The notes under the pieces: model-generated
Seen by the model: the letters and a program-made list of their open reading frames with translations, nothing else
Database searches by the model: none
What the model was told of the DNA's origin: nothing
DNA from: Mangifera indica
Taxonomy: Eukaryota > Streptophyta > Magnoliopsida > Sapindales > Anacardiaceae
Length of the DNA: 64,000 nucleotides
Assembly (NCBI RefSeq): GCF_011075055.1
Contig: NC_058154.1
Location: forward strand, 7,819,620 to 7,883,619
Direction of reading: 5' to 3'
Shown here: positions 12,901 to 24,640 of the stretch, piece by piece
Layout: every line of letters begins with the position of its first letter
How positions within the stretch are numbered: the first letter of the stretch is position 1
Program-made: the position numbers and the translations under genes

Positions 12901-13806
12901 GCTTTTATATCCACTTTATCCTTTGTATATATCTCTGCTACTATTCATAAGACATTATCTGATCCCGAATGAGGACAAACAATGGTGGATAAGATGTATG
13001 CTCTACATGCTAATCATACTTGGGACTTAGTTCCATTGTCTCCTGGTCACTCAACGGTTGGATGTAAGTGGATATATGCTATTAAAGTTGGTTCTGATGG
13101 CAGGTTGATAGATTGAAAGCATGGTTGGTTACTAAATGGTACACTTAGACATATGACCTTGATCATTATAAAACTTTCTCTCATGTAGTTAAAATGTCCT
13201 CTATTTGCCTATTTTTATCTATGGTTGCCATTCGCCATTGGCCTTTGCATCAGTTAGACATCACAAAAGTCTTTCTTTATGGCGAGTCGCAAGAAGAGAT
13301 CTATATGGAGCAACCTCCTTATTTTGTTGCTCAAGGAGAGTCTAGATTGGTTTGTAAGCTCTGTCGTTCTCTATATGGCTTGAAGCAATCTCCTCGTGCC
13401 TGGTTTAGTCTGTTTAGTATTGTTATTCAAGAATTCAGCATGCTGCGAAGTGAATCTGATCATTCAGTGTTCTATAAATATACTTCATAGGGACAATGTA
13501 TCTATCTAGTGGTCTATGTTGATGAAATTATTATTATAGGAAGTGATCATAAGGGTATTGAGCAATTAAAGAAACATTTGTTTATTCACTTTCAAACCAA
13601 AGATTTGGGTCCACTCAGATACTTTCTTAGTATAGAAGTCGTCCAGTCGAAATCTAGAATTATCATCTCTCAAAGAAAGTATGCATTGGATATTCTGAAG
13701 GAAATAGAGATGTCAGATTTTAACCCTATAAACTTTTCCATGGCCCCTCATACTAAGCTCTTACCCGGGCAGGGGGAGCCATTTGCAAATCTTGGGAGAT
13801 ATTGGA
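9981..13806 (+). pseudogene. Copia gag-pol pseudogene, lacking RNase H
   Basis: A broken polyprotein. Gag-like sequence (about 10440-10980) leads to a zinc knuckle CNYCNRWGHIRDKC (11077-11118). The protease motif reads DFG rather than D-S/T-G (about 11361). The GAG-pre/integrase region is at 11642-12300, with pieces RSDNVSEYF and NGIIERKN. RT is at 13194-13806 with LDITKVFLYGE, SLYGLKQSPRAW and a YVDE box (13515-13526), where the catalytic YVDD is expected. The frame stops being Copia-like after PGQGEPFANLGRYW. It cannot give a working polymerase. Confidence 0.9.
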
Positions 13807-14004
13807 AACTATCAACCCATATTAAGATAGAATATATGTTAAACTGTATTTTGTTATATTAAGAGGCTATCAAACCATATTATGATAAAATATATATTTT
13901 AAGAATTTGATTTAATTTGTTTCCTTCTATACCTTCTTTGTAACTATATATATTGTAACATTTTGCACTCTATCAAAATAAGAAAACAATATTTTAAATT
14001 CACA
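13799..14004 (+). repeat. Copia 3' LTR, truncated at its 5' side
   Basis: Matches the 5' LTR from the ATATT-GGAA region of the first 59-bp unit to the end. The first ~15 bases of the LTR (TGTTGAGCTG...) are absent and RT codons stand there instead. Confidence 0.85.
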
Positions 14005-14009
14005 AAAAT

Positions 14010-14432
14010 AATTAATTCCCTTAAACTTGGATAAAAAAGGTGATAATTGATGAAAATGGCCGAACCTATAAACAACCATGTATAGCACTTGAGTTCCCCT
14101 AATTGTAAAACAAAACCAAAATCACGTAACAAAACCACAGCATTGGATAGGGAATCACTAGATGTTCAATATATTTAACGGATGAAGATTAAGTAAACCA
14201 AGTGCAGACAAACAGTTAAAACATATAACTGGAAAAATATTAGATAGTACTATTCAAGAAACTCAAACAGTCTTAATACTGATGGCTGCTAAACCTAGAA
14301 CTAAAAGATGAAACAGAAAAAAGCTTCCTCAAATTGTATCCCCTCAAGTCTTGACAGCCACACCAGAGTAGACATGCTGAAAAGCCAAAGAAAAAAGACA
14401 CTTAATGAGAAAGCCCATCCATGTTCCTGAGC
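14010..14432 (-). other. Probable 3' UTR and downstream flank of the eL41 gene
   Basis: Non-coding. The part next to the eL41 stop (about 14290-14432) is less AT-rich and is probably transcribed. No other feature is seen. Confidence 0.4.
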
Positions 14433-15158
14433 CTACTTAGATCTCTGCCTCATCTTTCGGCGCTTCCTCTTTAACCTTCTCATGCGCTTCTTCTTCCACT
14501 GAAAGCAATTAAAAACACAATCCATTTAATCCTCAAGAAAAAAAAAATCAATAAATAGTCCAAAATACAAAACTAAATGATGGATCTCTTCCTCAATAAC
14601 TAGGCATCAATTACAATCAACTAATCATACAAAAAGTACATATTTCATCAAGAGGGCAACAAGAAAGACACTGTCAAACTTATAAATTTCAATATGAAGT
14701 GGCTAATACAACGAGTGTGGCATTCAAAGTTACCTCCCAATAATAAAATGTCATAGTTAAAAACACAGTAGATTGTTAGTTCCAACAAAATCATTAGACG
14801 AGAAGAATCTTAACCTTATCGCCTAATCAATTTTCGGTTTATATCACTGGAAAAAACCCACACAAAAATTAACCAATCTACAATCATGCACACTTTCTTG
14901 CATATACAAGAACAATATCAAGCTGTGGATAAAACTTTTTCTACGCAACAATTTAAAATCAACGGCAAATTCAAGTTCCAAAATCACAACTGACAAATAT
15001 TTTCTCAGAACACCCCCCCTCCAAAAAAAAAAAACAGAAAAACTCATTCCCACAGCAAAAATTCAAGACTGAAAGCATGCAACATGATATCACAATTCAT
15101 CAGAAAATAAATTTAAACAGATGGTAAGGAGAGAAGGGAAAGATACCTTAGCTCTCAT
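14433..15158 (-). CDS. RPL41: Ribosomal protein eL41 (RPL41), two exons
   Basis: A 25-residue protein of the large ribosomal subunit, among the smallest eukaryotic proteins and about two-thirds Arg/Lys. Exon 1 (15147-15158) encodes only MRAK. A GT-AG intron (14499-15146, 648 bases; donor AAG|GTATCT, acceptor CTTTCAG|TGG) separates it from exon 2 (14433-14498), which encodes WKKKRMRRLKRKRRKMRQRS and then Lys and TAG. The joined product has the invariant length and sequence of eL41, so both exons and the start codon are secure. eL41 binds rRNA in the 60S subunit near the inter-subunit bridge. The gene is divergent from the Snapin-like gene and has a typical ribosomal-protein promoter. It is easily missed because neither exon is long enough to stand out. 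Confidence 0.95.
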
Positions 15159-15236
15159 CTTGGACAAAGATCACCCTTATTTGGCCTACTTCTAGAAGAC
15201 GATGAAGAATAATCCTCTGAGCTAGAGGGACCGTTG

Positions 15237-15343
15237 ATATATATAGGGTTAGGGTTTCATTCACAGAAACCCTATCACCCTCAGGAATTGTTTAGAAGTT
15301 TCTGGACTGGATCGGCCCAGGCGGGAGCCGAAGCTGTGGCCCA
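15237..15343 (-). promoter_or_regulatory. eL41 promoter: TATA, telo box, two site II motifs
   Basis: Read on the minus strand: two TGGGCC site II motifs (15338-15343 and 15314-15319), then AAACCCTAACCCTA (15244-15257, a double telo box), then a TATATATA box (15237-15244) about 80 bases before the ATG. The pairing of site II with telo boxes is known from plant ribosomal-protein and other growth-linked genes, where TCP-class factors bind site II. Another AAACCCTA lies in the opposite orientation at 15267. Start of transcription is inferred near 15207. Confidence 0.75.
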
Positions 15344-15860
15344 GAGTTTCCAGAAACTCGTATCCGTGATAAGAAATTTGATATTAATAGAGGGAACTGG
15401 CAAAAGTGTTTAAAATTAGTTAACCGGACTAATTTGATAATATTTTAAATTGAATTAAATTTTTAAGTTAGAGGAAATTATAAATTAATATTGAATTGAT
15501 TTAAATATTAATCAATTTTAAATTAAATAAAAAATATTAATTAACAAAATCAAATTTTTAGTAAAATGATTTTAATCAAATTCAAATTATTATTACACCT
15601 TATTAATTAAAAAAATAGGTTAAATATTTTATTAATTTATTGTTTAAAATTTTAAAAGTGGTTTAATTTGGTTAATCAGTTTTAAAAAATAAAAAAATTA
15701 ATAATCAAATAAAAAAATAGATTATTTATATTCTTAAATAGGTTTTTCAAATAATTAATTTTTTATTTGATTTTTGGTTTAAAAACTAATTCATACTGAA
15801 AATATCCCTAAAAACTTGGATTTTCTAAAAGCCAAAAACAATTAATTAACAAATAATTAA
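15344..15860. other. AT-rich spacer of the divergent eL41/Snapin promoter region
   Basis: Strongly A/T-rich with many TTAATTAA-like words. No coding sequence or repeat ends seen. It separates the two divergent core promoters. Confidence 0.45.
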
Positions 15861-15864
15861 AGGC

Positions 15865-15973
15865 TATATAAAAGCCGAACCCAATCCTTTAAATATACTT
15901 CAGAAGCCCAACTCTTGGCCCATTTATTTTATGAACACAAGTCCGTTCACTCGATCGGAAGAAAGAACTGAAA
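15865..15973 (+). promoter_or_regulatory. Snapin-like gene core promoter and leader
   Basis: TATATAAAA at 15865-15873, followed by AAGCCCAA (about 15904) and GGCCCA (15917-15922), which are site II-type words on the minus strand. An upstream ATG at 15931 opens a 36-codon frame ending TAA at 16039-16041. It overlaps the main start at 15974 in another frame, so it would matter if transcription starts upstream of 15931, as the TATA position predicts. Confidence 0.55.
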
Positions 15974-18900
15974 ATGGAAGAAACAGCCTCACAAAACCAC
16001 CGCGATTTCGCCGACGACACCAACTTTTCAGCCCAAGTTAACACGAATTCTTCTCCAAACGATGATGCAAATAAAACGTCTGAAGAATCCGAGCTCAAGA
16101 ATACCATTAACACGAAGAGCAGTGAAGCGTTGGCCAAAGCTTTGTCCTGTATGTTGACTAGCGTAATCAAAGACTTCGATTCAAAGGCTCAAGACACTCT
16201 ACACTCACAGGACCACCTCGCTTCCTCCATCGATCGTCTCACTCGAGGTTGTTTTTTTAACCAGTGACGTATTGTTTTCTTTTTACTGCATATTTAGTTA
16301 TCTTATTATATTTAAATTTTTGGAAATGCATTTGATAGTAGTTTAAAGAGACTATTGATTTTAGTATAATGTTTATGATTTAATTCGAAAATTGATTTTG
16401 GAAACAGTTGTTTTGATATGAAAGTGATGAACTGTACTCAAATTCTATACCATTGGTAACTGTTTTACTAGGTTTATTGTATTTTTTTTTTGATATATAC
16501 AAGTTTGAATTTTGTATTATTATTAGTTTAGTATGAAATGTTTCTGTGAATATTACTATGTTTGTAATTGCACATACTGATCCAGTAATTGGATAGTCTA
16601 ATGATACAAATCAGGCTTGTTTTATAACAAGTTTGAAATAAGTTGAACATTTGTCCCAGTATGGATGCCTTCCAGTATGTTAAGTTTGGTAGGAACTAGG
16701 AAATCAGTTTCTTGTATCATTTAATGTTTTTAGTCAACTGCAATCTTGTTTGAGTATTATGTTACATAGGTTGAGAGGTCTATCTGGGATGAATCATTTT
16801 CTGTTTTACTAATTAACCTATAAAGATCAATGAGACACTGAAAATCTTGACCAGTTCACTAGCAAAATTTAGTATGTGGAGATTTTGAGAAAAACTGCAA
16901 CAAATAAACTAGAGTGCCCTGAAGTTCATGAAAGTGTGTGTGCATAGCCCTAGACCTTCTTATATGTGCCAGGTAATTATGAATAAAAGAAGATGGCACA
17001 TGATAGGTGGATTAAAATAGAGAATTACCTAAACCATGCAAATGGAGTGGAGTTAGTCAAGCATTTGGTCTATTAGTCAAGATTTTACTAAATGGGTTAA
17101 GAGATTTCTAGTTTGGTAAGAGGAGGGCATGGCTAGTGTTTTGGATGTGTTTTTGGAATTATTTTTTTTGAGATGGAACATTTTTTTAACTAGTTATTCG
17201 AGGGGTGTTTATCATATTTATGTGTGTAAGGAATGCTTTTGTGAGTGAAAGTCATGACTGGCAACATATGTTTGTTCATCAGGAGTGAAATGCTTTGGTG
17301 TCATTTTGCCAGTACAATTGGGCAAAATGTTATTGGTGGTTGAATTTTGTAACTTTTCTTTTTAGGTCGAAGCTATGGAACAAGTGAGTATCTATGGAAA
17401 TTTTGTCACCAAGGAAGAAATTTGATAAAAATGTTATTCTCATTGCAATGCATCTGGAGGCAGTAATATGTGGGTGTCCCCTTAGAAGGATATTTTCTCT
17501 GTGCTGGCACTCTTAAGCAACCTCCGGGTGGCAGGCAGCTTTTCAGATAATTCAGAATTCTGCAACCAGTGGACACATATAAAGTTACATTGCTCAGAGG
17601 GGAGTTTGGTTGTCACCTACAGATTGGTTGGTCTACCTTAATTTTAGAAGCTTGTTAGTACTAGCATTTTGAACATTTCATGTCTCCTACTTTGACACCT
17701 GAATTCTTCCCCAGAGATTTCTTTAGCAAGCTTACTACAAAGAATGTCAGACCTGAAATCTTAGATTGTCGTAGATTTTGTTTGTGGGTTTACTTAGCTA
17801 CTTCACTTAGAAAGAAGACAAGTAAGAATTGCATCAAGCATATTATCAATTCTTCATATTCTTCAATACTGAGAAGATTATGTAGATTCATGTAGCCTGC
17901 TAGAACCTCCAAATCCGAAAAGGACAATAACTCCCATTTTGGAGAATATAAAATAGTAGAAGCTTTGATTGATGGTGGGCACATAGTACAGCCTGCAAGC
18001 AGAGCTTCTGATAATTTCATGGTACCGATATTTGTAATCTCTGCTAATAAAATAGAACCCTTGTTAGCATTTTTTTCCCTAAAATGTTGTACATATAAGA
18101 ATAAAAAGTTACAGTATTATCAAGTTTAGCACAATAATATGGCTTGTCAATTCATTTGGAGTAGTTGCACCTAATATTGCCCCACAAAGATATTCTTTCA
18201 ACTCTCTTTATCTCCCTTATGGTGCCTTTCTCTTACATGGGTAGTGTATGCTGCTGTTATATAAAAAATTAAATGAACCAGAAGAAGCAGCATAGTAAAG
18301 TTAAGGAATTTATAGATGTATCATCAGCCAGATAAGACAGTCCCATGTCTGTGTTTAGGTCTTTGTTCTCTGCCTTGTTCCATTTTTTTCATTCTTTATT
18401 GATCCCAAAGCATGCCTATCATGTAAATGTATGTTTTTTAGAATCAACATGTTATAGTTTTTATCTCTGCAACCTTGTGTTAAAAGTTTGATATTCCTCC
18501 TTTACTATTTTCTAAGTCGTATTGTATATAATTTTAGTGTATGTTGACAGAGCTTGATCAATTATTAGAAGACGCACCCTTGCCATTCATTATGCAACAT
18601 GCAGCAAAGATTTCAAGCATTAGAAAGAGAGTTTCATCAATGAATTCAGTTTTGAGATCCATACAGCAGCGTATTGATAATATGGACCGAATGTTATCAG
18701 CTGGCATTCACCATGGTAATTTTATTTCTTCATAGGCTGTGAAATCCTTTTTCTTTAATCTGTTGCTAATATTGAAGTTGAAGTTAAATTGAACCTAAAA
18801 ATATTCACGATGCATTACAATATGCTTACTAGTGCATGTTTCCACTTTTGGCAAATTAGGTAGTGTAGCTAATCACTCTACTTCTGATCTTCTTCTCAGC

Positions 18901-20138
18901 AGCTACCATATGGCTTTTCCCAGAATAAAGCTTCAATCCTAAATCTGTGTAACCATTAATTGTTATACTTATTATTAAACACTCTCACTTCTTTTCTTCA
19001 TCTAGCATATATAACCCTGAGGAGGTGTTTGATTTGGATAATGCTTTATTACCAAAATTGAAAAATTACCTTGAAGATAGATTACTTATAAGATTACTAG
19101 GTATAAATGATTATTATATTTGATAAAATTGGATAATTATAAATAATTATTGTATTCGATTAAAGATAATAAAATAATACTAATAAATTATTTTACTTAA
19201 ATGCCTTTAACTATAATTATTCTAAAATATTTTTTATATTACTTGTTATATTAATTGATAATGAGATTATTTTTTTTCTAAAAAAATTAATAAATAAGAA
19301 TATAATTATAATAAAATCAAGATTACCTTAGTAATCTTTTGATACTTAGAGTGAAGGTGGTAATTAAATTCTCATTTATATTACTTGCTGCATCACTATT
19401 GATAATAGAAGATTACTGTAATATTTTATTACTGACAAATCAAACAAGGGAATGTAAGTAATAAAAAATAGATTACCAAAGTAATCTTTATTAACTAAGA
19501 ACCAAATGGCCCCTAATAGTACTAGTACATGCACCTGCATTAATATTCCATCCATTGGCCTTTATTCCTTGTGGTACAATAATCTCTTTTATTTTATAAT
19601 AGGAAAAAATTCTGATTTGTTTCAAAAAATAATTTGAAGGCCTTCAATGTTATTACTAACACATCTATTACTCAAGATTCCCTTTGCCCATTATGAATCC
19701 CTGATTCGGTTAAAGAAGCCACAAGTTTCTTTGAGCTTGATTCATGCTCCCACTTCCCATCTTTAATTTAAGATCCTGTTCTATTGACTCCAGAATCCTA
19801 AATCGAAGCTAAAAAAGTGTACTTATTTTCTTGTTTACAGGCCAACTTCTTTCTGACTCCACTGCATAATATTTGCATTGTTGTTGCAATATAACCTAGT
19901 AGCATTTCTGATATTATTTGCAAGGACTAAGGATGCAACTCGTTTTCATCCATCGGTAGTGAAATGTATTTGATGGAACATTGCACTCTTATTATAGATG
20001 CTTCATGATTTTAAGCATAAATATAAAATTTTCTTACTAATTTGCTATTCAGTAGTTTTCTTCGGTGGTGCATTATATGGTTGAAACTAATTGATTTGGA
20101 TGTAATTTGCAGAGAAAACAGCAACAGAAAATTCTTGA
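15974..20138 (+). CDS. Snapin-like subunit of BLOC-1/BORC, three exons
   Basis: Exons 15974-16247, 18551-18715 and 20113-20138, all with GT-AG junctions that keep frame (CGA G|AG CTT; CAT G|AG AAA), giving 154 residues. The first ~45 residues are low-complexity and acidic. Residues ~50-140 form the coiled-coil Snapin core: ALSCMLTSVIKDFDSKAQD, then SIDRLTRELDQLLEDAPLPF across the first junction, then KISSIRKRVSSMNSVLRSIQ and RIDNMDRML. Human Snapin has the same arrangement. It is a small helical subunit of complexes that shape endosome- and lysosome/vacuole-related membranes. The third exon (EKTATENS, stop) is short and less certain. The ATG at 15974 has a good context (A at -3). Intron 1 is 2.3 kb; intron 2 carries a transposon-like repeat (19020-19514). 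Confidence 0.78.
16248..18550 (+). other. Intron 1 of the Snapin-like gene
   Basis: 2303 bases with donor GAG|GTTGTT and acceptor TTGACAG|AG. It includes open stretches on both strands at 17680-18020 whose translations match nothing I know; they are probably chance or an old insertion. Confidence 0.7.
19020..19514 (+). repeat. MITE-like element, family M1, copy 1 (in Snapin intron 2)
   Basis: Starts AGGAGGTGTTTGATTTGG and ends with ACCAAATGGCCCCT, an inverted pair. The 495-bp body aligns along its whole length with 21811-22301, including TATAAATGATTATTATATTT, TAAATTATTTTACTTAAATG and GATTACCTTAGTAATCTTTT (minor differences between copies). No coding capacity. The length, terminal inverted repeats and copy number fit a miniature inverted-repeat element. 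TSD not clear. Confidence 0.72.
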
Positions 20139-20760
20139 CTACATAAATTTTTTTAAAGGTAAACTCCCCAGAACACAGTAATATTCCAGAAGTTACATTT
20201 AATCTTAAGTGTGATTTTACGTTGCCTCTTGTTAAAATTCTAGGATTTCTTGAACCAAGGACGCAGATACTTAAGATGCCTCTTGAAACTGCCCCAAGTT
20301 TCTGCCCTTCAAAATTTGAAATTCTAAAAACATGGTTACATGATGATGGGAAGAGTGCTGAAACTGGTGGTACAAGGAGATTCCTGTGGTAAGATTTCAT
20401 TTTGGCTTTTGATTTTGAAGTACATTGGAAATAATGAATCATTAATTTGGTAAAATGATATAATGTTGTGGAGATTGTTTTAGATAGACAGTTGATTATC
20501 ATCTTTATGTACCATGATGTATACCTAGTTATTCTTTTAGTACTAAGAAATCTCGTTGTCTAACTGAAAGTTCCATTATTTAGCTTAAAACAAGATATAA
20601 ATGGTAAATTTTTCTGGTTGTTACTCTTTTCAGAAAATATTATGTTAACTTGGTGTATGTTGTCTTGGTTAGGGGTAAAACATAGGTAGAAGTAATGTTC
20701 TCAGAATAACTGGTTAACTGGTCAAGATTTCTATATTATATTTGCTGTAATGTTTTATCA
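20139..20760 (+). other. Probable 3' UTR of the Snapin-like gene
   Basis: Follows the exon 3 stop. A stretch at about 20245-20395 is less AT-rich and open on the plus strand for about 49 codons up to TGG|TAAG, so it could be 3' UTR or an alternative last exon. Both strands are open here, but neither translation is recognised. Confidence 0.35.
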
Positions 20761-21810
20761 AAATATTTGTTCCATGGTTGGTTTTTTTTTATAATTATTA
20801 TTAGAGAAGGAATAGGAAGACAATTGAGTGAGTTACTATGTTTGGACTGTCATTTAGAGTAGATTTTGTTGTTTAATTGTATTAATATTCATGCAAAGCC
20901 TTGCCATTTCTAAGGTTGACATAGTCAAATTTGCCTTGGCGTGGCCCACGAATGTGCCTATGCCCATTTGTACAAGGCGCACAGTCATGCAACAAAGTAA
21001 TAACGAATGGACGTTCATAAAGATGTTCATCCATTTGTGGTGTTGTTTTGCCAATATTTAAAGACGTATAAGGTACACAATAGTTTATCAAATGTGCCCC
21101 AAAATTTTATCAAATAATATTTTTACCCTTAATGAAATTTTAAGAAGTTTTTTGAAATTTGCAAAAAGATTAGGGTGTTTTTAAAATTTTTTAAATTTTA
21201 ATATACACACATTAGTTTGAAAAATAACAGTTACATTCGCAAAGAATATAACAAATTTAAAGTATAAATGTCATATTACAACCTATTGAGGTTATAGTTA
21301 TATTGTCAAAACATAAGAGGTGAATATATAATTTCTGAAAGAAGACGGGGGATGATTTACCCCTAGTAAGGTTTTAAAAAATGATATCTACATCCTCACA
21401 ATATTGTTCACAATTCAGTTTGACAAAATTGTTATGGTAATATTTTGAATCCTAGGGACAAAATAATAATTAAATCTACGTAATAATATTTAAATAAAAT
21501 AACATAAATATTTTTTAATTATTAATTGATTTTGATTGACATATGAAAATTGGTTATTTCATCAAACGTTGGTGGGAAATAGCCATTGGGCTACTACTAA
21601 CTAATATTTTTAAAACTAAATCGATAATTAAACTGGTTATTTTATTGATTCATGGTTTAACTAGTTTAACCGATTAATTTTAATCTAATTTTTTATAATT
21701 ATATAAATAATTATAAATGGTTGAATTAACATTTTATAACAATGTACAATTATTCAATTAATTAATATGAGTCTTATATATCAAACATTCCCAAATTTAT
21801 TACTATAAGA

Positions 21811-22301
21811 AGGGGGTTTGGTTTGAGTAATATTTTATTGCTATAACAAGGAGATTACCTTGAAGATAGATTACTTAAAAGATTATTGGATATAAATAAT
21901 TATTATATTTGATAAAATTTGGTAAGTATAAATAATTATTGTGTTTGGTTAAAGATAATAAAAGAATACTAGTAAATTATTTTACTTAAATACTTTTGAA
22001 TATAATTATTTTTAAATATTTGTATATTATTTGTTATATTAATTAAAAATAAATTTAATTTTATCTCAAAAAATTAATAAATAATAATATAATTATAATA
22101 GAATTAAGATTACCTTGATAATCTTTTAATACCTAAGGGTATGGTGATAATCAGATTATCATTTATATTATCTTTCACGTCAGCATTGGTAATAGAAGAT
22201 TATCGTAATATTTTATTATCGATAAACCAAACAAAGTAATGTAAATAATAAAAAATAGATTATCAGAGTAATTTTTAAATCCTTAAAATCAAACAACCTC
22301 T
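21811..22301 (+). repeat. MITE-like element, family M1, copy 2
   Basis: 491 bp, starts AGGGGGTTTGGTTTGAG and ends AAACAACCTCT, collinear with copy 1 at 19020-19514 and similar in length. Confidence 0.72.
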
Positions 22302-24083
22302 AAAAGACCAAAACGACTTATTTATACTAACAATATGATGCATATTGTTAGAGTATAAATAATTCACGTTAATTGTATTTGTTCTTTAACTCCAAATTTT
22401 AATAGCATTAACCTTTTTGCATTTAGAACATTATTTACAAAAATTCTCATAAATTAAAGTTTACATATTACTTTTATAACTGGTTTTAATTAGATTTAAC
22501 CAATTTTTTTAATTAACCAATAATTACATAAAAATCAAATCAGATTATAAATTAGTTCTTGGTTGAACCAATCTAGCTTTGGTTTTCAAAACAATGCTAC
22601 TAATTATTAACTCTTTGATTGACTTATTATTCATTCATCTTTTTGTACAAAAGACAGTTGGTACATCTATTATTATTCATGACACAATAATCTTTTATTG
22701 TAACCAATTAAAACTCAATCATTGAAATAAGGGAAGGCAAACCTTTATTGATGTGTTCTTATTCATACTATTTGGAAGCTTCAGTTACCTTTTTTGTTTG
22801 GACAATTTGCTTATCTTTAGCAATAATTCTACATGTAAAAGTCCAAATATAAATAATTTTCTTTATCTTATCATTGCGTTTTATTTTAATTTTTAATTTT
22901 TCACTTTAATAAATGGACTAATCAAGATTAAGCAAAACGATTTCTTCTTATCAAAATTGAAGAAATGCATGGACCACTCACTTTCTAACACAGCTTTCAA
23001 TCACTCTTATCTTTTAGACTTTTTGATGTGTAAACTTTGAGGGAACTGCTATTCGTATATATATTTTTATATATAATTTAGATATATAAATGATATATCA
23101 TCATATAATTATATAAAATTTTATCTTTAATTTAAAATTATCTAATTATAAACTAATATATCATTTATATATCTAAATTGTATACAAAAAAAATATATGT
23201 TTATAGTTTGATTGAAACTTTATGTAATCAAATAAACACCTTTGTTGAACTTGCATACCCACTATTATTGAATGTGACAAAAGTGAAAAGAAAATCCCCA
23301 TAAGCTCTTTTTGGTCTTTTTCAAAACTTTTCCTTTGTCAAAATTATACTAACATTATTTTTATAATTCCATTATATACCCTTTCTTCGAAATAAAACCC
23401 TATTATTTATTTATTTATTTTATCTATAGCAATTGTCTAAAAATAAAAAAACTCTTATAAATGTTAATTTGATTACATCGAGTGATGTTACATGTACTTA
23501 TAATAGATATAAATTTGAATATTAATAACAATATATATCAACATAAGATTAAATTTTTAAAATCATCAAATCAAATAGTATTATACTATTATTAATATCT
23601 AAATTGATATTTATTGTAAATATAAATAATAAAGTGTTTATGCAACTTGTTGTATATCTATCTTTATCAAGTGGGTTCTCATCCAGACTTTTCCATTGGG
23701 TTTGAAGACTTTTTCATTGGGAGTGTTACCAAAATTGAAAGTAAGAGATAAGAGAAAGCTTTTCATTCTTAGTAATAACAAAGTGATTGGTCAAAGAGGA
23801 TACTAATTGTCTTTAAAGATCAACTTTGTAGTTGGAAATTTAGAGCCTAGGGTTGATTAATGGAAGATTGATAGACTTTTTATCATATCTTATTAACTTT
23901 CCCCATCTCTTTCTATGTCACTAGCATGACATAACATTCAATGGGCCTACATTGAATTACCTTTTTAACTTCTTTGGGCCCTTTATGCACCAACCAATTA
24001 ATAAAACAAATAGTTTATCAAAAGGTATTTTATTTTATTTATACACTAATATTTCATTTTTAATGTCAGTATCACATTAATAA

Positions 24084-24088
<5 letters not shown>

Positions 24089-24131
<43 letters not shown>

Positions 24132-24238
24132 ATTTAATAATTTTGAATTAACTATAAAATAATATTTAATCATATGATAACATTTTATATGTGTATTATT
24201 TATATATCTAAAAGTGTATATATATATATATATATATA
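24089..24238. repeat. (TA)n microsatellites
   Basis: Uninterrupted TA runs at about 24089-24125 and 24217-24238, separated by AT-rich sequence. Confidence 0.9.
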
Positions 24239-24308
24239 ACATTACTCTTATTATAACTAGCAATACTATATATATCCACTTTGAGTATATATATGGGTAC
24301 ACACTCAT

Positions 24309-24640
24309 TTGTGTTTAGGGCTAGATTCAACTCAAGCTAAGCTAGAGTGTGGCTTGATTTGCATAGATTCGAGCTTGAGCTTGGGTCGTTTTAAAAGGGT
24401 CGAACTTGAGCTTTTAGTTTATCTTGTTACTAAAATAATGTAGTTTTAATACATATTAGTCAAGAAGACATCGTTTTATATCAAAATTTTTAAACTCTCA
24501 AGCTTGACGAGTTGAATATCCTAAAGTTTGAGCTCAAACTCGAAAATATTGAACTTTCATGTTCGAGCTCATTTGAGTTGAGCTAGTTTCGGCTTGTTTT
24601 GGCTGAGCTTAAGATCGAATAAACTCAATTCGAATTTAAC
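24309..24640. repeat. GAGCTTGA-rich degenerate repeat
   Basis: Many spaced copies of GAGCTTGAGC, GAGCTCAA and related words on both strands, beginning GGGCTAGATTCAACTC. A sequence of similar character, in the opposite orientation, lies at about 32580-32800. Probably a dispersed non-autonomous repeat; class not known. Confidence 0.4.

Larger units (their letters stand above)
9487..14004 (+). mobile_element. Copia LTR retrotransposon with internal deletion
   Basis: The 5' LTR starts TGTTGAGCTG at 9487 and the 3' LTR ends ...AAATTCACA at 14004. The flanking 5-bp duplication AAAAT (9482-9486, 14005-14009) is perfect. A tRNA-Met-type primer site follows the 5' LTR. The order gag - zinc knuckle - protease - integrase - RT is that of Ty1/Copia. 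The RNase H domain and the start of the 3' LTR are missing because RT sequence runs straight into LTR sequence near 13799-13812. Many stops and frameshifts. Confidence 0.92.

Noticed and set aside
13767..13778. GGGCAGGGGGAG before the Copia 3' LTR taken as a polypurine tract
   Set aside because: It encodes the conserved RT/RNase H-border words PGQGEP, and the true polypurine tract must have been lost with the deleted RNase H region.
17680..18020. Overlapping open stretches on both strands inside Snapin intron 1
   Set aside because: Neither translation is recognised and both lie within a well-supported intron.
20011..20502. 163-codon minus-strand open stretch over Snapin exon 3
   Set aside because: It is antisense to a supported exon, with low-complexity translation and no domain.
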